Assembly (NCBI GenBank): GCA_963668495.1 | Contig: OY764545.1 | Span: 806,001 to 870,000 of the forward strand | Source of the DNA: Oleispirillum sp963668495 | GTDB taxonomy: Bacteria > Pseudomonadota > Alphaproteobacteria > Rhodospirillales > Rhodospirillaceae | Length of the DNA: 64,000 nucleotides | Direction of reading: 5' to 3' | Shown: in pieces, positions 16,431 through 25,525 of the stretch | Layout: every line of letters begins with the position of its first letter | How positions within the stretch are numbered: the stretch's first letter is position 1 | Notes under the pieces: generated by a model | What the model was told of the DNA's origin: nothing | The model's database searches: none | What the model saw: only the letters and a program-made list of their open reading frames with translations | Program-made: the position numbers and the translations under genes

Positions 16431-17757
16431 CACAAACAGCCCCGGTCATTACCGGGGCTTTACGATTTGTCTTGGGTACGCACTGCCGGAACTGTAAGCA
16501 AAAGCACGCTCCAAGGATAAGGAATATCAAGATTGTCGCCATTCCGGCGCGTTGAGAATCAAAGATGTCCGTGGTCAACGCCAACACCGCCGGGCCAAGG
16601 AAGGCGGTAATTTTGCCGGATAGAGCAAACAGGCCGAAACAGGCTCCACGGTCTTTGGCAGGGGCAATATGCGCCATAAACGACCGACTGGCGGCCTGTA
16701 CCGGGCCTAAAAACACGCCGAGGCACACACCCAACAGCCAAAACCACGTTACGGATGAAATCAGGACAAGGGCTGAGCCAATGCCGATCATGGCGGCAAG
16801 GGAGATTAAGATCACCCGTTTCGGTCCGATCCGATCATCCAGCCAGCCAAAGGCCGCAGCACCCAAGCCAGCGGACACATTTAGGGCAATGCCGAAGGCA
16901 ATGACGTCGCTTAGGCTCAGGCCAAATGTTCCGGATGCGTAAATACCGCCAAAGGCAAACAAGGTGTTAAGGCCGTCCGTATAAATCATGCGGGCCAATA
17001 AAAATCGACCAATCCGCAGGTGGGCAGGCCATGACCGAATGGATGTCATCAAAAAGCCAAAACTACCTGTTATGGCTGAAAGGACAGAAGTCTGGCGTGC
17101 TCCCGGTTTGGGATCACGTACCCAAAACCAAAATGGCAGGGTGAAAGTTATCAACCAAATTGCCACCAACAGTGCAGATGCACGAACGGGTTCGGCAACA
17201 TCCGGGTTTAATCCAAATGGCGGTGGGTCTGCTTTAATCAGGCCAAACAGAACTGTAATCAGGCAGCAAAGGCCGCCGCCGTAGCCCAAGCCCCATGCCC
17301 AGCCAGAAATCCGACCAATACGATGAGCCGGCACCAAATTAGGTAATAAGGCGTTGTAAAACACCGTTGCAGTTTCGAAACAAACGTTTGCGATGACTAC
17401 CAAGGCCAAGCATAACAGAATAGAGGACGGGTCCGGCGTCACCCACCATAGCCCGGCAGAGGCAACCGCCATGATTGCGGTAAAGATCGCAATCCAGCGT
17501 TCCCGTCGCCCCACATGGTCGGCAGCAGCACCAAGGATGGGGCTAAGTGCGGCGATCAACAGCCCGGACAGGGCCATGGCCCAGCCCCACTGTGCCGCTC
17601 CCTCAGTTGGGTTAACAGCGACAGCCTTGGAAAAGTATGTGGCGAAAACAAATGTCATGATGACGGTGGGAAAGGCCGAATTGGCCCAATCATAAAGACA
17701 CCAGGCCCAGATCGCAAAGCGATCTGGGCCTGATTTTATGGCGTTATTACGTGGCAA
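16417..17757 (-). CDS. MFS transporter, UMF1 (Atg22-like) family
   Basis: The 446-residue protein has about 12 membrane helices. Its N-terminal signature WCLYDWANSAFPTVIMTFVF is typical of the UMF1/Atg22-like branch of the major facilitator superfamily, whose substrates in bacteria are unknown. The only start before that signature is a TTG at 17757, 11 bases after the NAD-GDH stop, so it may be the distal gene of that unit. Both ends of the coding region lie in strong inverted repeats: 17702-17732 near the start and the hydratase terminator near the stop. The C-terminal 15 or so residues look non-conserved and may be a recent read-through extension. Confidence 0.87.
   Translation of the reverse strand: MPRNNAIKSGPDRFAIWAWCLYDWANSAFPTVIMTFVFATYFSKAVAVNPTEGAAQWGWAMALSGLLIAALSPILGAAADHVGRRERWIAIFTAIMAVASAGLWWVTPDPSSILLCLALVVIANVCFETATVFYNALLPNLVPAHRIGRISGWAWGLGYGGGLCCLITVLFGLIKADPPPFGLNPDVAEPVRASALLVAIWLITFTLPFWFWVRDPKPGARQTSVLSAITGSFGFLMTSIRSWPAHLRIGRFLLARMIYTDGLNTLFAFGGIYASGTFGLSLSDVIAFGIALNVSAGLGAAAFGWLDDRIGPKRVILISLAAMIGIGSALVLISSVTWFWLLGVCLGVFLGPVQAASRSFMAHIAPAKDRGACFGLFALSGKITAFLGPAVLALTTDIFDSQRAGMATILIFLILGACFCLQFRQCVPKTNRKAPVMTGAVCVSDC
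16438..16461 (+). terminator. hairpin terminator after enoyl-CoA hydratase, inside the convergent MFS gene
   Basis: AGCCCCGGT and ACCGGGGCT form a perfect 9-bp stem with a 4-base loop, followed by a short T-stretch. It begins eight bases after the hydratase stop. It also encodes residues near the C-terminus of the minus-strand MFS protein. Confidence 0.75.
17702..17732. repeat. 14-bp perfect inverted repeat in the 5' coding part of the MFS gene
   Basis: CAGGCCCAGATCGC and GCGATCTGGGCCTG flank an AAA (TTT) loop. On the minus strand the hairpin starts about 36 bases after the NAD-GDH stop and is followed by a T-containing stretch (GTGTCTTTATG) but not a clean T-run. It could attenuate transcription from NAD-GDH into the MFS gene or end the GDH mRNA. 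Confidence 0.5.
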
Positions 17758-17768
17758 TGCCGTGGACC

Positions 17769-20700
17769 TTAGGTCCGAGACATGGTGCGGTAGAGGCGGG
17801 CCGCTACCGTCAACATGGCCAAATCCGGTTTACCAACGGATTCCCGATACTCGTTCAGCAAGCGATCTGCCTTCATCACCGGGAAGTAGTTATCGGTGAT
17901 CCACGTATCCAAAGCCGCAGAAACGTCTTCGTTTCCAGCGGTCCGGGTCAGGTTCAGAACACCACCGGAGACACAGCGTTGTTGGTCAAAGAAGTCTTCC
18001 AACAGCGCGCCCATGGCAAGTTTCTGCCAATGGCTGCGGACAGGCAGGCGGCGGGATTGTTGGCGCAGCCAGACAAAGCCGAAGCGTTCGCCAACCACGT
18101 CATAGGCTTTAGCCGCCAGCGGGATCGACACGTCGTGGGTTTCGGACAGGATGACCACGTCTGGCACGCTAACCAAACCGTCAAGGGCCAGAACCCGGCG
18201 GACCAAATCATCCGGCACACCGCCATTGGACCATTCTTGTGCCCGTTCGGAAGCTTCGATATCGATTTCTTCCATTTCCGGCAGCAGGGCTTTGACCCCG
18301 GCATGCAGTCGTTCATACAGATTCTGCATTTGGATCGGTGCGGGGATATTCCGCAAGATCCACGACGCCACCGACCGAATAAAGCGGTTGATGGAAATCA
18401 GCATAGACAACTGGGCCTCAGCAGTGGCTTTGTTATCCAAGGCTTCAATCCGGTCCCAAACTTCATTCAGGCCAAAGGCTTCCCGGACAATCCAATAGGC
18501 TCGGGCAATATCCGACGGATATCGTGCGGTTTCTTCCAGCATTTCTGTCAGGAAGGTGCCGCCGACCCGGTTCACCATGCTATTGGTGACGATTGTGGTG
18601 ACAATCTCAGGCCGCAGACGGTGGTTAAGGATGTCATCCTTAAACTTTGCCTGAATCGGTTTTGGGAAGTAAGCCAGCAGTTCTTTTTGCAGAACGTCTT
18701 CCTGTGGCAGGCTGCTTTGGATGATTTCGTCAAACAGCCACAGTTTGCAATACGGCATGACGACGGAGGCTTCGCTGCGCGTCAGGACTGCGCGACGGGC
18801 CATGCGGTCATTCAATTCTTCCTCATCCGGCAAGAATTCAATGGCACGGTCCAAACGTCCTGACCGCTCAAGGAAGCGGATCAGTCGGGCTTGTTCATCC
18901 AGCCGATCCGGCCCAGATGCTTCCATCATCGACAGAGCCTGAGTTTGCAGGTAGTTGTCCCGCAATACCAGTTTGGCGACCTCGTCGGTCATGTCTTCCA
19001 GCAGGATATTGCGCTGTTTGACCGTCATGTCGCCACGACCGACCACTTCATTCAACAGGATCTTGATGTTGACTTCATGGTCAGAACAGTTGACGCCCCC
19101 GGCATTGTCGATGGCATCCGTATTGATGTGACCGCCGCATTGGGCGTATTCAATCCGAGCCAGTTGTGTGACGCCAAGGTTTGCCCCTTCGCCGACGACT
19201 TTGGCGCGACAGTTGCGTGCCTCGATCCGAACCGCATCATTGGCCCGATCACCGACTTCTGCGTCGGTTTCATCGTGACTGCGCATATAGGTGCCGATAC
19301 CGCCGAAGAACAGCAGATCAACCCGTGCAGACAATACGGCGCGGATCAGGTCATTCGGCGTGATTGTATCCACATCAAGGTCAAGCAGCGCCTTGATTTC
19401 CGGGGTCAGCTTCACGGTTTTTGCCGAACGGCTGTAAACCATGCCGCCTTTGGATAACAGGTCCGGGTTATAGTCAGCCCATGTCGTGCGCGGCGTTTCA
19501 AACAGACGCTTACGCTCGTCATAGGATTTTGCCGGATCCGGGTCGGGGTCGATAAAGATGTGCATGTGGTTGAACGCGCCCACCAATTTGGTGAAGCGAG
19601 ATTGCAACATGCCGTTGCCGAACACGTCACCGCCCATGTCACCCACGGCGACGGCAGTGAACGGTTGGGTTTGAACATCGGTTCCCAGTTCGCGGAAGTG
19701 GCGTTTCACGGATTCCCAAGCACCGCGCGCCGTAATCCCCATGGCCTTGTGGTCGTAGCCTTGGGACCCACCGGAAGCAAACGCATCGCCAAGCCAGAAC
19801 CCGGCAGCCTGAGATTCCGCATTGGCAATGTCAGAGAACGTTGCCGTACCCTTATCCGCAGCAACCACCAGATACGGATCATCCGGGTCATGGCGGACCA
19901 CGTCTTTGGGGGGTATCACTTCGCCACCGATCAGATTGTCTGCCATACCAAGCAAGGATCGCATGAACAGTTTGTAACAGGCGATGCCTTCCTCTTGCAT
20001 GGCTTCACGGGTGCCGGATGCGGGCGGGCGTTTGACAATAAAGCCACCTTTGGCCCCCACAGGCACGATCACCGCGTTTTTGACCATTTGTGCCTTAATC
20101 AGGCCCAAGACTTCCGTGCGGAAATCTTCCGGTCGGTCAGACCAGCGAATGCCGCCGCGGGCAACCTTGCCACCACGCAGGTGTACGGCTTCGATACGCG
20201 GAGAGTACACATAGGTTTCGACCCACGGCCGCGGTTTCGGCAGATCGGACAGGCTTTCACCGCTGAGCTTAAAGGCCAGTGTCGGCTTCGGATTGCCGTC
20301 TTCATCGCGCTGATAATAGTTGGTCCGCAGGGTACTGAGCACCAAATTCAGGAAGCGGCGTAAAATCCGGTCGTGGTCGGCACTTTCCACAGCATCCAAG
20401 TCCGCCAGAATTTCGGCTTCCAGAGCTTCGGATGCTTCCGCACGGTTGTCATTGTCGCGGAAAGGATCATTGCGAACGTGGAATAGCTCAAGAATTTTGC
20501 GGGAAATTCCAGCGTTTTCCAGCAATGCCTGTGACAAATAGTCCTGAGAGAACGGGAACAGAACTTGGCGCAGGTAACGACCATAGGCACGGAAGATGGT
20601 GATTTCCCGCCATGTCATTTGTGCAGCAATAACCAGACGGTTAAAGCTGTCACTTTCCAGTTCTCCGGTCCAGACTTTTGACAGGGCTTCTTGGAAGTTC

Positions 20701-22628
20701 CGGCGGATCACACTGATATCGACTTCGCCACAGTTTTCCGTATTCATGCCGAAATCGTGAATCCAGACTTCCGCATCTTCGGCAATGACTTTGGCCTTTT
20801 GCAGTCGTAAGTGATACGGGATTTCTTCCACCACTTTCAGGCCCATATGCTCCAGCATTGGCAGCATATCGGACAAGGTAATGGCATGTCCGGCACGATA
20901 GATTTTCAGGCGCAGTTCATGCTTCGGAGCTTCCAAAGGACGATACAGGTTAAGGCCGAGTTCCCCGGTTGCCAGCACAGTTTCCAACTGTTCGATATCG
21001 AACATGGCGGCTTCGGCGTCGAAATTCTCCCGATAACCACTAGGGAAGGTTCCGCTGTAATCCCGCAACAATGCTGCGGCCCGTTCTTCACCCATGCCAC
21101 GGGTCAGGGCTTCACGCAGTTGGTCTTCCCAAGCCCGGACCACAGATGCGATTTTGTTTTCAATTTCGCGCGGGTCATAGCTTGGCACACTGCCGGGATG
21201 CGTATTGATGATGATATGCAGTCGAGCCTGAGGGGAGTCCGCAAGCTGGGTGTAATAAGATGAAATCTCGCCGTTGAAAGATTCCGTCAGAATATTCTGA
21301 ATTTTCAGACGCAAAGGCGTGTCAAAACGGTCACGCGGCAAGTACACCAAACAGGACACAAAGCGTTGGAACTGATCTTTGCGCACGTACAGGGCAACGC
21401 GGCTGTTTTTCTGCATGTGCATGATGCCCATGGCAACCCGTTGCAGATGTTTTTGTGAAGACTGGAAAATCTCGTCACGGGGAAGGTTTTCCAGCACACT
21501 CAACAGCTTTTTGTTGTCGTGGCTGTTTTTCTTGTAATCCGCATCGGTGATGACTTGCTCGATCTTTTTGCGCAAGATCGGCACCGCCAACGGTGAATTG
21601 GTGTAAACGTCAGCCGTGAACAGACCGACAAACATCCAAACGCCGACAACCGCATTGTTTTCGTCAAATCGTTTGATCACCACCGTATCCATGGCGACCG
21701 GGCGATGAACTGTGGCAATACAGTCGCTTTTGGTAACGATGACTTTTTGGTCTGTGTCGTCGACGATCCGTTCCTGCACCTGATGGGAGGCATCGGCCTG
21801 TAGTTCTGCGAACACACGACGATCCGGGTTGCGCAAAATGCCAAGGCCGGATTTCGGATCAACCAACAGAGCTTTGCGCCCATCTTTGGTATCGACATTG
21901 AAACTGCGGGCACCCAGCAGGGTGAAGTGATGGTTGCGCAGCCATTCCAAAAAGATTTTGTATTCGCGATCTTCCGGGGTGCAGGCTTCGCCGAAGACCT
22001 CTGTTTTTGCATCGGCGAGCAGTTGACGCATGGCTTGCCAGTCTTCGACTGATGCCTGAACGTCCTGCAGAACCGACAGCAATTCAGCTTGCATGGATTG
22101 CAAGACATTGGCATCGGTTTGACGGGTGATTTCGATGTGCATGATGGATTCATGCACGGCATCTTCGCCATCATATTTCGGCGGGAAAATTTCCGCCAAT
22201 TTGCCGTCATCATCACGGCGCAAAGAAAATACGGGATGGACCAGGATGAATATTTCTTGGTCCAGTTTGTTCAAAACACCGGCGATGGAGTCCACCAGGA
22301 ACGGCATATCATCGTGAACGATTTCGATCACGGTATGCTCGGAGGTCCAACCATCTTCGGCATATGACGGGTTGAAAACCCGCGCTTGCGGTAGTCCGCG
22401 TTGACGTTTTTGGCCGAAGCTGAAAACAGAGCGAGCGGCACCATAAAGGGTTTCGAGGGATCGGTCCTCGATTTCAGATGTCAGGATCGAGCCGTAGAAC
22501 TGGCGAATGAAGTCGGATACCAAATCCATGTCCATAGCATCGTTACGTGCGGCAGCCATTTTTTGGCGCGCATGGTCGATGATATCGTCAATTTTGGGGC
22601 TTGAAGCCTGTACGGGTGTAAGGTTCAT
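17769..22628 (-). CDS. large NAD-dependent glutamate dehydrogenase (180-kDa class)
   Basis: This 1,619-residue protein is the very large bacterial NAD-GDH class, which oxidatively deaminates glutamate to 2-oxoglutarate and ammonium. The long N-terminal half holds the regulatory (ACT-like) segments, with HDDMPFLVDSIAGVLNKL near residue 100. The catalytic region shows RGGIRWSDRPEDFRTEVLGL and, at about 845-860, KNAVIVPVGAKGGF with the catalytic Lys. GDMGGDVFGNGML and VGEGANLGVTQLARIE mark the NAD-binding part. The ATG has AAGGA nine bases upstream. It is divergent from the LivF-type gene. Reading frames of 180-370 codons on the other strand are shadows. Confidence 0.96.
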   Translation of the reverse strand: MNLTPVQASSPKIDDIIDHARQKMAAARNDAMDMDLVSDFIRQFYGSILTSEIEDRSLETLYGAARSVFSFGQKRQRGLPQARVFNPSYAEDGWTSEHTVIEIVHDDMPFLVDSIAGVLNKLDQEIFILVHPVFSLRRDDDGKLAEIFPPKYDGEDAVHESIMHIEITRQTDANVLQSMQAELLSVLQDVQASVEDWQAMRQLLADAKTEVFGEACTPEDREYKIFLEWLRNHHFTLLGARSFNVDTKDGRKALLVDPKSGLGILRNPDRRVFAELQADASHQVQERIVDDTDQKVIVTKSDCIATVHRPVAMDTVVIKRFDENNAVVGVWMFVGLFTADVYTNSPLAVPILRKKIEQVITDADYKKNSHDNKKLLSVLENLPRDEIFQSSQKHLQRVAMGIMHMQKNSRVALYVRKDQFQRFVSCLVYLPRDRFDTPLRLKIQNILTESFNGEISSYYTQLADSPQARLHIIINTHPGSVPSYDPREIENKIASVVRAWEDQLREALTRGMGEERAAALLRDYSGTFPSGYRENFDAEAAMFDIEQLETVLATGELGLNLYRPLEAPKHELRLKIYRAGHAITLSDMLPMLEHMGLKVVEEIPYHLRLQKAKVIAEDAEVWIHDFGMNTENCGEVDISVIRRNFQEALSKVWTGELESDSFNRLVIAAQMTWREITIFRAYGRYLRQVLFPFSQDYLSQALLENAGISRKILELFHVRNDPFRDNDNRAEASEALEAEILADLDAVESADHDRILRRFLNLVLSTLRTNYYQRDEDGNPKPTLAFKLSGESLSDLPKPRPWVETYVYSPRIEAVHLRGGKVARGGIRWSDRPEDFRTEVLGLIKAQMVKNAVIVPVGAKGGFIVKRPPASGTREAMQEEGIACYKLFMRSLLGMADNLIGGEVIPPKDVVRHDPDDPYLVVAADKGTATFSDIANAESQAAGFWLGDAFASGGSQGYDHKAMGITARGAWESVKRHFRELGTDVQTQPFTAVAVGDMGGDVFGNGMLQSRFTKLVGAFNHMHIFIDPDPDPAKSYDERKRLFETPRTTWADYNPDLLSKGGMVYSRSAKTVKLTPEIKALLDLDVDTITPNDLIRAVLSARVDLLFFGGIGTYMRSHDETDAEVGDRANDAVRIEARNCRAKVVGEGANLGVTQLARIEYAQCGGHINTDAIDNAGGVNCSDHEVNIKILLNEVVGRGDMTVKQRNILLEDMTDEVAKLVLRDNYLQTQALSMMEASGPDRLDEQARLIRFLERSGRLDRAIEFLPDEEELNDRMARRAVLTRSEASVVMPYCKLWLFDEIIQSSLPQEDVLQKELLAYFPKPIQAKFKDDILNHRLRPEIVTTIVTNSMVNRVGGTFLTEMLEETARYPSDIARAYWIVREAFGLNEVWDRIEALDNKATAEAQLSMLISINRFIRSVASWILRNIPAPIQMQNLYERLHAGVKALLPEMEEIDIEASERAQEWSNGGVPDDLVRRVLALDGLVSVPDVVILSETHDVSIPLAAKAYDVVGERFGFVWLRQQSRRLPVRSHWQKLAMGALLEDFFDQQRCVSGGVLNLTRTAGNEDVSAALDTWITDNYFPVMKADRLLNEYRESVGKPDLAMLTVAARLYRTMSRT

Positions 22629-22735
22629 AGTCGAGCATCCTTGTGCACGAAGCGTGACATTTCAATACCAATAGGCTAATGGTTATTTTCGCAATTGCAA
22701 TGGGTTAAACACTGTTTTTTAATATGGAGTGTTCC

Positions 22736-23437
22736 GTGCTGACAGTCCGTGACCTTTCTGCTGGATATGGGGCGGTCCAAGTCCTGTTTGACCTCGATTT
22801 TTCCGTGCATGCAGGGGAAGCCGTTGCCCTGATTGGGCGAAATGGGGCAGGGAAGTCGACCACACTGAAAACCATAATGGGCCTGACCCGTGTCCACGCG
22901 GGTGGCATCAGTTTCATGGGCCGGGATATCACGGGGCTGGCTCCGCATCGGATTGCCAAAGCTGGGCTGGGCTGGGTGCCGGAGGACCGCCGGATTTTCA
23001 CCCGTCTTTCGGTTTGGGAAAACCTTGATGTGGGGCGGCAACCCGTTCGACCCGATACACCCGAATGGGACGAAGCTCGGGTTCTGGACGTTTTTCCACA
23101 CTTGAAAAGTCTGTTGCAGCGCAATGCTGCCCATCTAAGTGGGGGCGAACAGCAGATGTTGACCGTGGCCCGGACGCTAATGGGACAACCGCGCATGCTG
23201 TTGCTGGACGAACCATCTGAAGGCATTGCACCGAAAATTGTCGAAGATCTTGCTGCAGCCCTGCGGGAAATTGTCGAAGCCGGTGTCGGCATTCTTGTGT
23301 CTGAACAAAACTGGGGGTTTGCTCGGCAATTGGCGGATCGGGCAATCCTGTTGGATCAGGGGCGTGCTATTGGTGATGACGGCTTTGAAACGCTGATTGC
23401 CGAAAAAACCCGCCTGAAATCCTGCCTTGGCCTGTGA
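22736..23437 (+). CDS. LivF-type ABC transporter ATP-binding protein, solitary
   Basis: This is an ABC ATPase of about 233 residues, most like LivF of the branched-chain amino acid (HAAT) family. Walker A is GRNGAGKST (34-42), the signature LSGGEQQ (134-140) and Walker B LLLDEPSEG follow. I prefer the GTG at 22736 (GGAG six bases upstream, then LTVRDLSAGYG) over the ATG at 22724. A TTGCAA-N17-TTTAAT promoter candidate at 22695-22723 would put the transcript start very close to this GTG. LivG, permeases and binding protein are all absent from the window, so it must work with partners elsewhere or be a stray copy. Confidence 0.85.
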   Translation: MLTVRDLSAGYGAVQVLFDLDFSVHAGEAVALIGRNGAGKSTTLKTIMGLTRVHAGGISFMGRDITGLAPHRIAKAGLGWVPEDRRIFTRLSVWENLDVGRQPVRPDTPEWDEARVLDVFPHLKSLLQRNAAHLSGGEQQMLTVARTLMGQPRMLLLDEPSEGIAPKIVEDLAAALREIVEAGVGILVSEQNWGFARQLADRAILLDQGRAIGDDGFETLIAEKTRLKSCLGL

Positions 23438-23455
23438 TGATGGTGGGGCAGGAAA

Positions 23456-23494
23456 GCAAGGGGCCAAGCCCCTTGCCGGGTGCGAGCAAAGCTC
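23456..23494. terminator. two hairpins between convergent LivF-type gene and hslU
   Basis: GCAAGGGGC and GCCCCTTGC pair perfectly over a CAA loop (23456-23476), followed by a small GAGC/GCTC hairpin (23484-23494). Neither has a T-run, so this is a probable but atypical 3'-end structure for the two convergent transcripts. Confidence 0.45.
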
Positions 23495-23516
23495 TCGGTT
23501 CCAGTTCTCAATCGAT

Positions 23517-24830
23517 TTAGAGAATAAACTTGGACAAATCGGTGGATTTGGCCAATTCCCCAACCCGTTCCTGCACCAGCTTGGTGGTGATGGTGATGGT
23601 TTCACCTCCCCGGTCCGTCGCGGTGAAGCTGATGTCTTCCAGTAGGCGTTCCAGCACGGTGTGCAGGCGACGGGCACCAATATTTTCCACAGTTTGGTTA
23701 ATTTCTGCGGCTAAGGCTGCCAAGGCATCAATGGCGTCGTCTTCGAAGATCAACGTCACGTCTTCTGTTTTCAGAAGGGCGGTGTATTGGTTGATCAGGC
23801 TGGCTTCCGGTTCGGTCAGAATGCGTTTGAAGTCCTCTTTGCCAAGGGCTTTTAGCTCCACCCGGTTCGGCAATCGGCCTTGCAGTTCAGGCAGCAGATC
23901 CGACGGCTTGGCAAGGTGGAAGGCACCGGAACAGATAAACAGGATATGATCGGTTTTGACCGGACCATGTTTGGTGGTGACGGTTGTCCCTTCGATCAGT
24001 GGTAACAAGTCCCGTTGCACACCCTCGCGGGAGACATCGCCGCCGCCGCGTTGTTCAGTGCGAGCGCAGATTTTGTCGATTTCATCAATAAAGACGATAC
24101 CGTTGTTTTCCACGTTGCGCTTGGCGGCGCTGACCACTTGCTCTTCTTCCAGCAGCTTATCGCTTTCTTCGGCGATCAGGGTGTCATAGCTTTCTAAAAC
24201 TGTTGTTTTCAGTTTCTTGGTCGCACCACCGAAGGTCTTGCCAAAAATGTCGTTCATGTTCAGAACGCCCATTTGTGCACCGGGCATATCGGGCAGGTCG
24301 AACATGGGCAGCTGGTTGGATGCGACTTCCTTGACATCGATTTCAATCGGTTTGTCGTCCAACTCACCTTGCCGCAGTTTCTGCCGGAACTTTTGCCGGG
24401 TTTCGCTGCTGGCTTTGTCACCGACCAGGGCATCAAGAACGCGCTCTTCGGCGGCAATTTCTGCCTTGGCCTTAACTTCGCCGCGCATTTTGTCGCGGGT
24501 CATGTGGATGGCATTTTCCACCAGATCGCGGATGATGCTTTCCACATCGCGGCCGACATAGCCGACCTCGGTAAATTTGGTGGCTTCCACTTTCAGGAAC
24601 GGAGCCTGCGCCAATTTGGCAAGACGGCGGGCAATTTCGGTTTTGCCGACGCCGGTTGGACCGATCATCAGAATATTTTTCGGCAGCACCTCTTCACGTA
24701 GGGCTTCCGGCAGTTGCTGACGCCGCCAACGATAACGCAGGGCAACGGCGACGGACCGTTTGGCATCTTGTTGTCCAATGATGTGGCGATCCAGCTCGGA
24801 TACGATTTCACGGGGACTAAACGCGGTCAT
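23517..24830 (-). CDS. hslU: ATP-dependent protease ATPase subunit HslU (ClpY)
   Basis: HslU is the AAA+ unfoldase that feeds substrates to the HslV peptidase. The 437-residue protein shows Walker A GPTGVGKTE (57-65), the intermediate domain (about 110-240), Walker B in GIVFIDEIDKI and the sensor-2 region around IGARRLHTVLERLLEDI. Its C-terminus DLSKFIL is the conserved tail that docks into HslV. The start overlaps the hslV stop by four bases, and the pair forms one heat-shock-type operon on the minus strand. Confidence 0.97.
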   Translation of the reverse strand: MTAFSPREIVSELDRHIIGQQDAKRSVAVALRYRWRRQQLPEALREEVLPKNILMIGPTGVGKTEIARRLAKLAQAPFLKVEATKFTEVGYVGRDVESIIRDLVENAIHMTRDKMRGEVKAKAEIAAEERVLDALVGDKASSETRQKFRQKLRQGELDDKPIEIDVKEVASNQLPMFDLPDMPGAQMGVLNMNDIFGKTFGGATKKLKTTVLESYDTLIAEESDKLLEEEQVVSAAKRNVENNGIVFIDEIDKICARTEQRGGGDVSREGVQRDLLPLIEGTTVTTKHGPVKTDHILFICSGAFHLAKPSDLLPELQGRLPNRVELKALGKEDFKRILTEPEASLINQYTALLKTEDVTLIFEDDAIDALAALAAEINQTVENIGARRLHTVLERLLEDISFTATDRGGETITITTKLVQERVGELAKSTDLSKFIL

Positions 24831-25366
24831 AGGCTTTCAATCACAATGTTTTTGTTGGTGTAGATACAGATATCACCGGCAATTTCGATGCACCGCCGGG
24901 CAATGGCTTCTGCGCCCATGTCATCACGATCGATCATGGCGCGGGCAGCGGCAAGGGCATAAGGCCCACCGGAACCGATGCCAACCAGATTATCATCCGG
25001 TTCCAGAACATCGCCAGTGCCGGACAAAATCAGCGTCGTGTCTTTGTCTGCAACGACCATCATTGCTTCTAGCCGGCGCAGATAGCGATCGGTTCGCCAG
25101 TCTTTGGCCAAATCCACACAGGCGCGGGTCAGTTGACCGGGGTAACGTTCCAGTTTGGCTTCCAGCCGTTCAAACAGGGTGAATGCGTCGGCGGTGGCCC
25201 CGGCAAATCCGGCAAGGACGGAGCCGTCACCAAGACGACGGACCTTGCGCGCGGTTCCTTTGACAACCGTATTGCCCAGAGTAACTTGACCGTCGGCGGC
25301 GATTACCACCTGTCCGGCTTTACGAACCGACACCACTGTGGTGCCGTGCCAGGTTTCGGGTTCCAA
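24827..25366 (-). CDS. hslV: ATP-dependent protease peptidase subunit HslV (ClpQ)
   Basis: HslV is a proteasome-like threonine peptidase. The 179-residue protein starts with a short propeptide (MEPETWHG) followed by TTVVSVRKAG, where the first Thr becomes the N-terminal nucleophile after processing. GIGSGGPYALAAARA and the C-terminal half fit the family. The start codon is TTG at 25366, supported by a strong GGAGGG eight bases upstream; no nearby ATG gives this N-terminus. A strong inverted repeat (25396-25422) lies 30 bases upstream in the likely 5' UTR. Confidence 0.96.
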   Translation of the reverse strand: MEPETWHGTTVVSVRKAGQVVIAADGQVTLGNTVVKGTARKVRRLGDGSVLAGFAGATADAFTLFERLEAKLERYPGQLTRACVDLAKDWRTDRYLRRLEAMMVVADKDTTLILSGTGDVLEPDDNLVGIGSGGPYALAAARAMIDRDDMGAEAIARRCIEIAGDICIYTNKNIVIESL

Positions 25367-25395
25367 TGCGGTTTCCCTCCCATACTACAATTCTT

Positions 25396-25422
25396 CACAC
25401 ACCGGGCAATGTAAGGTGTGTG
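25396..25422 (-). promoter_or_regulatory. inverted repeat in the hslVU leader region
   Basis: CACACACC and GGTGTGTG are perfect 8-bp arms with an 11-base loop, ending 30 bases before the hslV start. E. coli hslVU mRNA is known to have a 5' UTR stem-loop that affects its stability, so a similar role is plausible. An operator is the alternative. Confidence 0.45.
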
Positions 25423-25454
25423 GGCATGAAACGCCACTGTCTTCATAATGGCAG

Positions 25455-25487
25455 AAAAAATGCGCACCTTGGTTACAAGGTACGCAT
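25455..25487 (-). terminator. Rho-independent terminator of the XRE regulator gene
   Basis: On the minus strand ATGCGTACCTTG pairs with CAAGGTGCGCAT (one mismatch, 4-base loop) and is followed by six T. It lies 38 bases after the XRE gene stop, separating it from hslVU. Confidence 0.88.
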
Positions 25488-25525
25488 GGGTACTTATTCA
25501 TAATGGCGTATCAATCGCTGGCGGA

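Noticed and set aside
17751..18863. 370-codon plus-strand frame across the end of NAD-GDH
   Set aside because: Antisense to the conserved C-terminal part of NAD-GDH; no recognisable motif.
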